This document shows, one piece after another, positions 43,589 through 52,590 of a DNA stretch of 64,000 nucleotides (position 1 is the stretch's first letter; each line of letters begins with the position of its first letter). Position numbers and translations under genes: made by a program. The stretch is from contig JAIPJM010000006.1 in the NCBI GenBank assembly GCA_021734255.1, positions 1 through 64,000 of the forward strand, written 5' to 3'. The notes below the pieces were generated by a model that worked only from the letters and a program-made list of their open reading frames with translations, was not told the DNA's origin and made no database searches. The DNA comes from Fidelibacterota bacterium (GTDB lineage Bacteria > Fidelibacterota > UBA8477 > JABMPR01).

Positions 43589-44377
43589 TTAGTTCCCTTC
43601 ACGTTCACTGAATCGCTTCACAAATGCTTCAACCAGGTGTGAGTTCCCCCCGGTCATCCCTGGTTTAATGATCGTATGCTTATTGTTGTAGCTGATCTCT
43701 TCACCTGTATTGGTTTTCATACTCCCACCATTGGCAAGTAAAAGGGCGTGACCGGCACAGACATCCCATTCATTCTTTGGTCTCAGAGTGACAAAGAATT
43801 CCTCGTGCCCGGAAGCGACAAGACCCAGCTTGTAAGCAACACTCCCAATCGGTATGAGTTCTCTAAATTCATCCTTCCAGGGTTCCCATAATCCACGACG
43901 AGTTTCTGAGCGACTGTTTAGACAGGAGACCGATTTCAAATCAGGTGTGGGCACCAGGGTGGTTTTTTGCTCATTGTACCATACATTACCACTTTCGTCA
44001 GTCCGGATCAATTCTTTGCGAACTGGATTATAAAGTACGCCGACGATGGGGTTGCCGTTTTGTACTAATCCAATGGAGACAACAAAATGAGGAACACCCT
44101 CGATAAATTCTTTTGTCCCGTCAAGCGGATCTACGATCCAGACGAATTTCTTCTCCAATCTTTCATCCGAATCAACAGTTTCTTCTGAAAGCCATCCGAA
44201 ATCAGGTGTCTGGCTGAGCAGAAAATCCTTTAAAAAGGCATCCGCTTCATGATCGGCAGTCGTCACTGGATTATGGTAACTTTTATCCTTAATCTCATAT
44301 GCATTTTTGTAATATTTCATAAGGACATCGCCAGCGCGAGTTGCTGCCTCTGCAGCCAGGTCGTGTAGATTTTTCAT
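43589..44377 (-). CDS. cysQ: CysQ-like 3'(2'),5'-bisphosphate nucleotidase / inositol monophosphatase family
   Basis: 262 residues. Metal-site motifs are E66 (LSEET), D83-P-L-D86-G-T and EWDVCAGHALL near the C-terminus. The WIVDPLDGTKEFI form favours CysQ, which hydrolyses PAP in sulfur metabolism. Given inositol genes 7 kb away, inositol-phosphate dephosphorylation is a possible alternative. Confidence 0.88.
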   Translation of the reverse strand: MKNLHDLAAEAATRAGDVLMKYYKNAYEIKDKSYHNPVTTADHEADAFLKDFLLSQTPDFGWLSEETVDSDERLEKKFVWIVDPLDGTKEFIEGVPHFVVSIGLVQNGNPIVGVLYNPVRKELIRTDESGNVWYNEQKTTLVPTPDLKSVSCLNSRSETRRGLWEPWKDEFRELIPIGSVAYKLGLVASGHEEFFVTLRPKNEWDVCAGHALLLANGGSMKTNTGEEISYNNKHTIIKPGMTGGNSHLVEAFVKRFSEREGN

Positions 44378-44449
44378 GCGCGTATCATAACATTTTGCAG
44401 CCCATGGCGCTAGGTGAAAACTGAAATGTTTTTATGGAATAAGTGAGAT

Positions 44450-46642
44450 TCAGAGTGATGTATCTAACTCAAAAACGTTGGGACCAAAATAATTTTCAAT
44501 CTCTTTGCGTAGCTCATTCCCCTCCGGATCAACATGGGTAGCAACCCGCACAAAGAATTCCGGATAATAGGTGTAATTAATGGCTTCGATGAAGCGGGCA
44601 TCTTCAATGATCTCATCTCGGGATAGCCGCCCTTCTTCATCATAGTAAAGCCGGTTTGAGTTTACTATCTGATGCGCATTGGATGTGAAGGCCTGCTGGA
44701 TCAATTCATTGTTTTCTCCATACAGATAATCAATGGAATGGACCAGGCTGTCTTCCTTGTTATACGCCATTTCTCTTTCGACCTGGCCTCTTTCATTGTG
44801 GGTGAACGTGGAAATAACCTCCGGTACGCCCTCTGAACCAAGCTGTGCGGACTTGACCAACCTTCCATTGCGATACGCAAAGCGCCGCTCCCATTCTCGC
44901 TGACCACTGGAGTTCATGGAGATCACATGTATCGTTTCACCAGCCTTATTCAGTCGGCTCACACGCTGGGAAGTTAATTCACCCTTCAATTCAGCCCCTG
45001 GAGGTAAACTTTCCAGATCAACGGGTGCATATGTACTACTCTTGATCGTCCGTTTTTCGGCGTCATAGCTGATCTCTTTAAAAACCCCTCCATCCATCTT
45101 CCGATGGGTCTCAAGCATGATCCTCCCACTGTTATCAAAAAACAGTTCCCAATTCATCTTACCATCATCAGAGAATCGTCGTTGTGAAAGCAGCCGCCCA
45201 TTTGGGCTATATTTTGATTCAATGGTAATGTATTCAATTTGCTTGAACTTTGAATGACGGGTGGTATCACCTGAAGGCCGAACCAGCCATGATTCCATTA
45301 GTTGCGATTCTGGCCCATAATAGAGGATCTTGTTGAGTCCTCCTCCATTGTAATAAAGCCAGCTTCCATCAAAGGAATCGGGTCTCACAAAATGCTCAGA
45401 CATTGCTGGCTGGCTGAAAAAGTCATAAAAGCGGGTGACAGCTTCAGTAAACTGGTCTGGAATTTCGATGACCTCTTCACGAATGATCCTTCGCTTATCA
45501 TCCCTGTATAGTTGATGCTTCCAGGCAGGAGCCCCATCCAGATCATATAGAAATTCATGGTCCACCAGGCCGGTACTGTCATAATTGATCACGACAGCAG
45601 GATGCAAGCCGGCATAGCTGGAGTAGAGTGTGTCACTTATCGGTACGCCAGCTGAACTCGTGATCGATCTTTTGAACAAAGCACCAGTGACAGGAAGGTG
45701 AAAGTCCTTATTGATTAACCCGAGTTTCCTGGACTCCTGTTTAATCGTAAAAGGGTCTTGATGCTGGATACGAAGACTTTGTGGTGTATGGGATGGGGTC
45801 AATGGGTGCCGCCACTCTCTAACACTGGACTGCCTGAGCTCAAGGTCACCTGTATAGCTAAACAGAAATCTTCCGTCGCTGTTGAAATTGCTTCTCGTGA
45901 GAGTGCCATCTTGATTGTAAAAGATATCTGAGGTCCAATGCGGTGTACCATCGTCCTGTAGGTGAGAAATCTGAACGATCTGGCCAGCTTCATTCATGTC
46001 GTAGCGATATATCCGATCATCTGCAAGATAGGATGTCTGGCTAACGAGCGCCCCAGTTGGAGAGTACACGTTTTGAACTTGCATCTGATCCGTGCCCGCC
46101 TGGTATATCTCAGAGAAAAGCAGCTGGTCAAACTCATCAAAGACCATTCGCATCCGGCGATTACCTGACGGATCGAACAGGAAAAATTCCCTGGAAAGGA
46201 GCTCACCCACACTTCCAAACCATGACCGCTGGCTTAATTGTCCCTGTTGCTTATAGTTTAGAAATTTCAGGATCTGTCTATGCTCAGGTTCAGAGAAGTA
46301 ATATCCGGCGATCAGATCTCTATCATTCGAGTATACCAGGGAGTCAAACCGGATGATCGCTCCTGCTCTATTAAAATAGCTGATCGTCTTTAAAAGGTCA
46401 TTTGCATCGAAGAACCGCTCAAGCGCGGGACGTCCCTGTCTGTAGTAAACAGCCTCGACGCCGGTATTTCCTTCGTATTCGATCATGTCCACCCAGAAGT
46501 TACGTTCCTTATTCAGGACACGCTTAACCGGGTGAAAATATTTATCCAGATAAAGACCTGGTATTGAACAAGAGCCCAACAATGTGACCAGCAAAGCGAG
46601 ACTCACCACCTGCAGACTGGGTGGTGATCCATTCATTTTCAT
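44450..46642 (-). CDS. Large RHS/MORN-like repeat lipoprotein
   Basis: 730 residues. Lipobox LLGSC near residue 25 marks a lipoprotein. The rest is a long run of short beta-hairpin repeats of the type YD...G..., for example YNQDGTLTRSNFNSDGR, YSPNGRLLSQRRFSDDG and YNKEDSLVHSIDYLY. This resembles YD/RHS or YwqK-type repeats and probably forms an extended beta sheet on the cell surface. No toxin or protease domain is fused. Its start overlaps the 32-residue membrane peptide gene (ATGA). It ends a long envelope operon. Function unknown. Confidence 0.75.
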   Translation of the reverse strand: MKMNGSPPSLQVVSLALLVTLLGSCSIPGLYLDKYFHPVKRVLNKERNFWVDMIEYEGNTGVEAVYYRQGRPALERFFDANDLLKTISYFNRAGAIIRFDSLVYSNDRDLIAGYYFSEPEHRQILKFLNYKQQGQLSQRSWFGSVGELLSREFFLFDPSGNRRMRMVFDEFDQLLFSEIYQAGTDQMQVQNVYSPTGALVSQTSYLADDRIYRYDMNEAGQIVQISHLQDDGTPHWTSDIFYNQDGTLTRSNFNSDGRFLFSYTGDLELRQSSVREWRHPLTPSHTPQSLRIQHQDPFTIKQESRKLGLINKDFHLPVTGALFKRSITSSAGVPISDTLYSSYAGLHPAVVINYDSTGLVDHEFLYDLDGAPAWKHQLYRDDKRRIIREEVIEIPDQFTEAVTRFYDFFSQPAMSEHFVRPDSFDGSWLYYNGGGLNKILYYGPESQLMESWLVRPSGDTTRHSKFKQIEYITIESKYSPNGRLLSQRRFSDDGKMNWELFFDNSGRIMLETHRKMDGGVFKEISYDAEKRTIKSSTYAPVDLESLPPGAELKGELTSQRVSRLNKAGETIHVISMNSSGQREWERRFAYRNGRLVKSAQLGSEGVPEVISTFTHNERGQVEREMAYNKEDSLVHSIDYLYGENNELIQQAFTSNAHQIVNSNRLYYDEEGRLSRDEIIEDARFIEAINYTYYPEFFVRVATHVDPEGNELRKEIENYFGPNVFELDTSL

Positions 46643-46737
46643 TCGTCGTCCTTCTTGAGCAAGCGGTAAACGGTAACCAGAAGGACCACAACTCCCGCCA
46701 GGAAGTAGAGGCCACCAGGAAAAACAATATCGAACAT
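46639..46737 (-). CDS. 32-residue membrane peptide
   Basis: From the ATG at 46737 two bases after the phosphodiesterase stop. The peptide starts MFDIVFPGGLYFLAGVVVL, one membrane helix followed by RLLKKDDE. Its TGA overlaps the ATG of the large lipoprotein (ATGA), so translation of the two is coupled. Too short for standard gene calling. The composition, position and overlap support a real gene. Confidence 0.6.
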   Translation of the reverse strand: MFDIVFPGGLYFLAGVVVLLVTVYRLLKKDDE

Positions 46738-46739
46738 AT

Positions 46740-47999
46740 TTATTCTGTGCTGAGCATTCTGGGAACGATCATATGCTGTACGTTCTCAAGTTTCCCGTCT
46801 GTTTCCGCAGGTTCCAATCCAAGAATTTTTGCAAGCAGCGGGTAAATATTCACATTCTCTGTTGTTGCCTGGATGTAACCCTCTTTGAAGGCAGGGCCCT
46901 TGGCATAGAATATCCCATGCATGTCCTTGTACTGGGGTTCATATCCATGAGCACCGCCTACATAATCAGTAGGGACTTCTTCCGCTCTCCACGCTATACT
47001 CCAGTTGATATCGGGAACGGCAACGATCTCCATAACTCGTTGATTTGATCCATAATGGAGGTGTTCAGGAATGCTATCCTTTTCCCAGACATGAAGATGA
47101 GGGTGGCTTTGCAGGTTTAACAGAACCGAATCTTTATACCCTTCTTTTGGGTCGAACATCCAAAATGGGTTGGACCCCAGTGCTGTATCCAACCAGGCAG
47201 TCTCTATGTAATCGTCAAAGTAAATGACCTTGTCTCCGCTGATCCGAGCCATGCCATGATCTGAAGTAACAATGACATTGATCTGGTCAGCAATTGTCAG
47301 TGCTTCCAGTTTGGTAAGAAAATCTCCAATCAAGCTATCCAGGTACTCTACCATGTTTTTCACCTCCTGGCTCTCAGGACTGTAGTGATGTCCTACTCCA
47401 TCAGGTTCAGGATAGTACCAGGTGATCAATCGTGGCCTTTCCTTTTCGGGTAAGTTCAACCACCCGATCACACTATCTACCCTTGCTTCATAAGAAAATT
47501 CATGATCATAGCGTTTCCATTGAGAAGGATAAACCCCCTGAACAGGTGCTTCGCTCCCGACCCAGAAAAAGGAGGCAGTAGTTAAGCCCTGGTTTTCAGC
47601 AGTGACCCAGATCGGCTCCCCCTCATAAAATGCCTGGTCTTCAACGGCTTGACGGTCGCCGGTTTTGTAATAGCGATCCAATTCAGGGTCATAAAAAGAA
47701 TTTTGAACGATTCCATGATTGTCCGGATAAAGTCCAGTAGCAATACTGTAATGATTGGGGAAGGTCTTGCTTGGGAAGGAGGGTTGGAGCGACTCCATTT
47801 TTACCCCATCACGGGCGATGGATTCAAGATTTGGCGTATCTGCCAGCTGGCTATAATCCCACCGAAAGCCGTCAAGGGACAACATGACGACATACTGTTC
47901 TTTTGGGATCTTTCGAATGTATGGATTGGATGTGCATGAAACGATGATAAACAGCATCGGCAGCAGGAGCAGCAGATTTAGCAAATAGCGATTTTTCAT
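46740..47999 (-). CDS. Ectonucleotide pyrophosphatase/phosphodiesterase-like lipoprotein
   Basis: 419 residues from the ATG at 47999 with AGAGGGA upstream; a longer frame exists but lacks a signal sequence. Lipobox FIIVSC. The alkaline-phosphatase-fold active site is clear: SLDGFRWDY, then the nucleophile Thr in PSFPSKTFPNHYSIATGLYP, VTSDHGM and GGAHGY at the end. Enzymes of this type hydrolyse nucleotide or lysophospholipid phosphodiesters outside the cell. It lies upstream of the micro peptide in the operon. Confidence 0.92.
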   Translation of the reverse strand: MKNRYLLNLLLLLPMLFIIVSCTSNPYIRKIPKEQYVVMLSLDGFRWDYSQLADTPNLESIARDGVKMESLQPSFPSKTFPNHYSIATGLYPDNHGIVQNSFYDPELDRYYKTGDRQAVEDQAFYEGEPIWVTAENQGLTTASFFWVGSEAPVQGVYPSQWKRYDHEFSYEARVDSVIGWLNLPEKERPRLITWYYPEPDGVGHHYSPESQEVKNMVEYLDSLIGDFLTKLEALTIADQINVIVTSDHGMARISGDKVIYFDDYIETAWLDTALGSNPFWMFDPKEGYKDSVLLNLQSHPHLHVWEKDSIPEHLHYGSNQRVMEIVAVPDINWSIAWRAEEVPTDYVGGAHGYEPQYKDMHGIFYAKGPAFKEGYIQATTENVNIYPLLAKILGLEPAETDGKLENVQHMIVPRMLSTE

Positions 48000-48111
48000 T
48001 TTTCCCTCTTGGGCTTTATCAATAGAATCCAGTAAAATTAGCGATTCAAGATAATATAAATTCTTGTAAGATATGAATAATTCCCTGACTTTGGGCACAG
48101 CTTGAGTGTTG

Positions 48112-48741
48112 TCATTGCTTTGGAACAGCCGATCTGGCTGTGCGATAAGCTCCGTAGAAATCAGCTGCCCAGAACAAACCTGCAGTCAGACCATACACAC
48201 TGGCGCTGAACGTATGACCCGCCTCTACATGCATTGCTGAGTTAAGGGCAAATCCCGACACGAAGAAAAAGCTGAATAGTCCATCTACAACGTGGCCAGC
48301 ATAACTACGCCCCAAGCCAGGGATGACTGAAAGACCTAATGCGATATAGGGGCTCCTTCCTGGTGCATGTCCTGGTTGGACCCGCATGGGTTCCACAAGT
48401 CGACCATCCGCTTGAATCATTGAGTATTCTTCTTGTAAATGGTAATGGCGTGCTGCTGGATTGCAACGAACGATGCGGTCGGTCCCAATAACGAGACCGG
48501 GAAGAATACCTTTCACTCGAATGGCGTGGACCATGTAGTTGGAGCAAGAGCTCTCGAATTGACAATTCATGGCAAAAGAGCGATAGCTGAAATCCTGCCA
48601 GATCTGGATGGGTTTAAGCAGGATGCGTGAACCCAGGGAGAGTTCACCTGAGGCATAAAGAGAATCAAGCGGTGTCATGAACTGACACATCCCAATTTTT
48701 ACTGCTGTCAGAATGCTAAGTGCTAATAGTGTTGATCTCAA
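48112..48741 (-). CDS. YidD-like protein with extra membrane domain
   Basis: 209 residues. A signal peptide or anchor at the N-terminus (1-18) is followed by a YidD-like core: C60-QFESS-C66-SNY, AIRVKGILPGLVIGTDRIVRC93NP, matching CRFYPSCSxYA...RxxRCHP of YidD. Then two or three hydrophobic segments (about 130-200) that YidD lacks. YidD assists YidC in inserting membrane proteins. The added signal sequence suggests another location, and the function may differ. Confidence 0.75.
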   Translation of the reverse strand: MRSTLLALSILTAVKIGMCQFMTPLDSLYASGELSLGSRILLKPIQIWQDFSYRSFAMNCQFESSCSNYMVHAIRVKGILPGLVIGTDRIVRCNPAARHYHLQEEYSMIQADGRLVEPMRVQPGHAPGRSPYIALGLSVIPGLGRSYAGHVVDGLFSFFFVSGFALNSAMHVEAGHTFSASVYGLTAGLFWAADFYGAYRTARSAVPKQ

Positions 48742-48756
48742 TCGTCCTACCAGGTT

Positions 48757-50349
48757 CTATTCCACGAGATTATAACTTGGGAAGCCAGAATCCAGATACT
48801 GCTTTGTCATACTTAGGATCGCATGCTTCTTTTTATCATTGAGGTCACCAGGTGTTAATTTCAATTTCTCAAAAGGGACAAAGTTCAGCTGGTACAAATC
48901 GCGGTGAGTCAGACCATATAAGAGTCCGCCAACACCACCCAAAGGCGCCGTCAAGATCCCGATACCAAGCAATTCAAACTCATCAGCAACGAGAGCAATT
49001 GATAAGGGTATGCCTATTCCCACTGCACAACCTGCCAGGGCTATGCTCCCTGCTTTTCCCAGTCCATTCGATGGCGTACCAAATGTAATGCTATGTATCC
49101 GCTGATAATAAAGCGTCTCCCTGGGTTGGTTACCGACTCCCTTATAGTTTATCACAATACCTTGACCATTCAGGTCCATCACTTTCGCATTTACCTCTAA
49201 TCCATTTAGAGCAAGAATCCTCAACCCCTTCACGACCAATGCCGTTTGTTCCTGGGGGTTAAGCAGTGATGCCTCAGGTGATCTGGTTGGTCCCTTTTTT
49301 TCTAAAGGCAGTCCTGTCAGTGGATCGAACTGTAATGGTTTTTCCTGAGGAATGAGATCACCGGTTACTGGATCAAATATCTGTGATTCATCTTTTTTCA
49401 TCGGTTCACCAGTAACTGGATCGAATTGGAGGAGCGGTTTTTCATGCTTATTTTTCACTAATTTTCCGGTAAAGGGATCATAGCGTAATTCAGTCTCTGT
49501 TTTTTTAGCTGAGACATATTGGTGAGAGACTTTTCGATTCACTCTAGTTGTTCCAGGTTTCTTTTTAGGTGCTAGATAACACGCCATCCCAAGTCCGAAA
49601 TGGACGGCTGTCTCATTCATTGGATCAAATCCATTATAGTAATCACGATCGATATTTCCTTCAATCAGACTATTGCTATGGCTGAGAAGGGAAACATCAA
49701 ACTGCGTTTGAACGATCAGACCAAACAGACGTTGCTCATGCCCTGCTGTAACACCCACTCCCGCTGTCGTAGTGTTAAAGGAAACACTTAATTCACTGGT
49801 CTGAGTGTTATAGTAATCTTCCCAAAAGGATTTTTGGATCATGCCAAAGCCCAGGATGCCATGGATACCACCATAATACTTGCTGGAGGCTGAGGTCACT
49901 GTGCTAATTGCTGGTCTAAATTGAAAAGCACTCCCCCATATGTTATCATCCCAATAAGCCTCCTCTGACCTGTAAATCCCGTTAAATTCTGAGTACAGAC
50001 TGTAACGATACTGTCGTCCATCTTTTTCAACAACTTTCCGAAAATCATAGCCTAGAATGTAACTGGACGAGATACTCAGAGAGCCCAATCCCAGGTAAAT
50101 TCCATGCTCAGTATTGTTTATATTTGTCAAATAGGATAGTCCCACCCTGAGACCACTTACCCCATGATCATCAATTCGATACGAATCATGATCGCCAGGA
50201 CCACCAACCGACAGGTTGGATCCTACAGATACGATCCGTTCACCAGGCTCGATTACCCGTTGCGGTCTGACATGGCTGTTGTTGTAACAGCCCATGATCA
50301 GCATTACTGAAATTGCAGTGGTAACGATATTTCTGAAGGATCTATTCAA
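48757..50349 (-). CDS. Outer-membrane lipoprotein with FDPxTG repeats
   Basis: 530 residues. Lipobox MLIMGC (C21). Residues 35-260 look like a beta barrel. A linker then holds four repeats with core [YF]DP-x-TG: YDPFTG at 290, FDPVTG at 309, FDPVTG at 325, FDPLTG at 341, spaced 19, 16 and 16 residues. The C-terminal region (about 370-500) has a small beta-barrel fold and two glycine-rich membrane-like helices, like the protein encoded at 50342. Family unknown. It overlaps the preceding gene by 8 bases. Confidence 0.72.
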   Translation of the reverse strand: MNRSFRNIVTTAISVMLIMGCYNNSHVRPQRVIEPGERIVSVGSNLSVGGPGDHDSYRIDDHGVSGLRVGLSYLTNINNTEHGIYLGLGSLSISSSYILGYDFRKVVEKDGRQYRYSLYSEFNGIYRSEEAYWDDNIWGSAFQFRPAISTVTSASSKYYGGIHGILGFGMIQKSFWEDYYNTQTSELSVSFNTTTAGVGVTAGHEQRLFGLIVQTQFDVSLLSHSNSLIEGNIDRDYYNGFDPMNETAVHFGLGMACYLAPKKKPGTTRVNRKVSHQYVSAKKTETELRYDPFTGKLVKNKHEKPLLQFDPVTGEPMKKDESQIFDPVTGDLIPQEKPLQFDPLTGLPLEKKGPTRSPEASLLNPQEQTALVVKGLRILALNGLEVNAKVMDLNGQGIVINYKGVGNQPRETLYYQRIHSITFGTPSNGLGKAGSIALAGCAVGIGIPLSIALVADEFELLGIGILTAPLGGVGGLLYGLTHRDLYQLNFVPFEKLKLTPGDLNDKKKHAILSMTKQYLDSGFPSYNLVE

Positions 50350-50827
50350 GATATATCACTTCACTCTCGTAAAATGTGGAGTAGCCCCACAGTCCCCCTC
50401 CGATCAGCCCAAGCAGAGTAGCGATACCAACCTTGGTTTCATTGTTGTCCTCGCCTACCAAGTGCATGGCACCTCCTAAAAAGCCTGCACCCATAGCAGC
50501 TGAAGCAATTGTCAGCATGACCTCCGGGAATCCTGGACTGAAGCTGACCATGGTAACATCACTCAGGGGCACTTCGACAATTGACACACCTATTTCCAGA
50601 TGGTACATATTTCTGCTGACTTCTATCAACCTACCATGGATCTCATCGCCATTTCTCGTATGGAGCGTGAGAAGGGCGCCCTGCCACTCGTTGGCAATTT
50701 TTTTGATCCGGATTAGTTTTGTTTGCTCTGATAAGTTTTGCTGCTCATCGCTCGCATTCATTTTGACAGGGGTGCTCACCATTAAAATGATGAGCACCAA
50801 TACCAGCGACTGTTTTACGGTTGTCAT
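50342..50827 (-). CDS. Secreted SH3/LSm-like domain protein with glycine-zipper helices
   Basis: 161 residues. Signal peptide (about 1-25), then a small beta barrel (GALLTLHTRNGDEIHGRLIEV...VPLSDVTMVSFS) and two glycine-rich hydrophobic helices (MGAGFLGGAMHLVG, GLIGGGLWGY). The same order occurs at the end of the 48757 protein, and a similar small barrel occurs in the 50848 protein. It is probably an envelope partner of these. Unknown function. Confidence 0.68.
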   Translation of the reverse strand: MTTVKQSLVLVLIILMVSTPVKMNASDEQQNLSEQTKLIRIKKIANEWQGALLTLHTRNGDEIHGRLIEVSRNMYHLEIGVSIVEVPLSDVTMVSFSPGFPEVMLTIASAAMGAGFLGGAMHLVGEDNNETKVGIATLLGLIGGGLWGYSTFYESEVIYLE

Positions 50828-50847
50828 GTTGCGTACCTCCTGAGCCG

Positions 50848-52344
50848 TTAAAGTTCATAAAACTCCCAGTAAAACGCCAAATAGGGTTGTTGAAAATGGA
50901 TACCGATCCGGAAGGTTTCACTCACGGCATAGAGGAAGCCAAAGTCAAAATCTAACATGCTGTATTCACCTTCTGTCCCATCCAGGACGAAGCGTGTCTC
51001 ATCACCAAAATAGTCATCCCATGATTGTGAGAATGAGCGATACTTGTTGCCATTGTCTGCCCAAACCTCAGCGATGAATTTCATGTTCTTGGAGAGATCA
51101 TATTCGAATCCTGCGAAGAGTCTGAACGGAACCTTGAATCCATCGTCCCACACGTAGCTTGAGTCAAGCATACTCCCCTGGAATAGCGGTAAACTGTTCG
51201 TACGGGCACCAAAATGAGCGCCTACTTTTCCTCGACCACTCTCCATGGTTCGACGGTATGACATGACGTAGTACAACTCGGCATAAACTCCAGATTCGAT
51301 ATTAGCTTTCATGACATCACTGGCTGAGAGCACTGGACTATCATTCAAGGTGTGGCCGGTGCTCTCGTCAATAACAAATTGTGAGTAACGGGCAACCAGG
51401 TTTTCCATTGGATAGTTACGATGCAGACTCATCCCCACTGCTGCAGCAGATTCTTTTGCTGCGGTTGGGCGATGGTAAAATCTCCAGTGTCCCTGTATAT
51501 TCAGATCACCAGAAAAGTTGCTGCCAAATTTGGTCCGGAGCATGAAACGATCGGTAAATCCATAACCCAGTGACAGACCACTGATGTAAAAGGTATGTGC
51601 TGGTAGTGGAAAAGCAGTCGGATCCAAAAAGATGTCAGTCAACACCGCCTCACCCTGATAGAAGGTCTTTTTCTCTTCAGCCCATGCTACTCTGCGGCCA
51701 CCGTGATATCGATCCATTTCCTTGATGTCTTTTTTGTTGATCACAACATCACCGTATTTCGAGCGGATGACAATTTCCTGCATGCTATCTTTCAGTACTG
51801 GACCAACATATCTTGTATCATCTTTTTTCGTGATCTTGGCTGTTTCCTCAAGGATATCCGATTTGGGTATCCTGAGCGTACCATCCGGTGTTTCAATGGA
51901 ACAGATATCATTTTTGATTTCCAGGATCGTTCCTGTAATGATATTCCCATCCACCAGATAAAAGCGTTTTGACATTCCTGCTTCCAGGATACTGGCTCGT
52001 GGTCGCGCTTCTTCCTGGTCAGCTACTGTTTTCTTTGGTATAGCCGGTTGGACCGGTCCCCTGATTGGCTTATTTGCTGGTGTAGGAGCATATGAGGTGA
52101 TCGGTGTTGGTTTAACGTCTGACTGAAATGCCTGGATAACTACAACTGCATTATTTCTGGACAAATTGTCCAATGCTGATCCATAATTATTTAGTAGATA
52201 CTCGTCCAGCTGTTTCAGTGTAAACCCATTCTGAGTAGCCAAAGTTTTGATGGCCATCTTTTGGGCTGAAATAGCAGTACCATCCTGAGCGATCGAACTG
52301 ATCGCCAGTAGACTGGTCAGCAACACTAGGTTCATCGTTTTCAT
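50848..52344 (-). CDS. Outer-membrane barrel protein with SH3-like repeats
   Basis: 498 residues from the ATG at 52344 with GAGGAGG upstream. Signal peptide MKTMNLVLLTSLLAISSIAQ. Then a proline-rich linker, two small beta-barrel repeats (FYLVDGNIITGTILEI and IVIRSKYGDVVINKKDIKEM), and a long beta-barrel-like region ending FYWEFYEL. It is the first gene of the operon and faces the TetR gene across the operators. It probably forms an outer-membrane pore or sensor. Unknown family. Confidence 0.72.
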   Translation of the reverse strand: MKTMNLVLLTSLLAISSIAQDGTAISAQKMAIKTLATQNGFTLKQLDEYLLNNYGSALDNLSRNNAVVVIQAFQSDVKPTPITSYAPTPANKPIRGPVQPAIPKKTVADQEEARPRASILEAGMSKRFYLVDGNIITGTILEIKNDICSIETPDGTLRIPKSDILEETAKITKKDDTRYVGPVLKDSMQEIVIRSKYGDVVINKKDIKEMDRYHGGRRVAWAEEKKTFYQGEAVLTDIFLDPTAFPLPAHTFYISGLSLGYGFTDRFMLRTKFGSNFSGDLNIQGHWRFYHRPTAAKESAAAVGMSLHRNYPMENLVARYSQFVIDESTGHTLNDSPVLSASDVMKANIESGVYAELYYVMSYRRTMESGRGKVGAHFGARTNSLPLFQGSMLDSSYVWDDGFKVPFRLFAGFEYDLSKNMKFIAEVWADNGNKYRSFSQSWDDYFGDETRFVLDGTEGEYSMLDFDFGFLYAVSETFRIGIHFQQPYLAFYWEFYEL

Positions 52345-52530
52345 AATACCCTCCTCGTTATCATGATGGCTGGCACACAGGATCGCAGGCAATCGTCATG
52401 ATCTGTTGATTTATGCTTTTTAATAATAGTTGAATATCTCATATCAGATTGAGACAGGCTTGGATTGGCTTGATAGAATTGCATTTCATCTTGTCCATTT
52501 CTTCATACAATAACCATACATTCTCTTTGA

Positions 52531-52569
52531 TGACAGTGTCAACATAAAACAGCATATTGACATTGTCAA
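52531..52569. promoter_or_regulatory. Two palindromic operators between the TetR gene and the envelope operon
   Basis: TGACAGTGTCA at 52531-52541 and TTGACATTGTCAA at 52557-52569 share the core TGACA-N-TGTCA, with centres 27 bases apart. They lie 22 to 60 bases upstream of the TetR start and about 190 bases upstream of the divergent operon. TTGACA in each arm can serve as -35 on either strand, so a bound dimer would block transcription both ways. The TetR protein is the obvious ligand. Confidence 0.7.
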
Positions 52570-52590
52570 CATTTTTTTTATCTTTAAAAC

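Noticed and set aside
44450-46642. RHS toxin
   Set aside because: The repeats resemble RHS/YD units but there is no RHS core, PxxxxDPxG-type cleavage site or C-terminal toxin domain.
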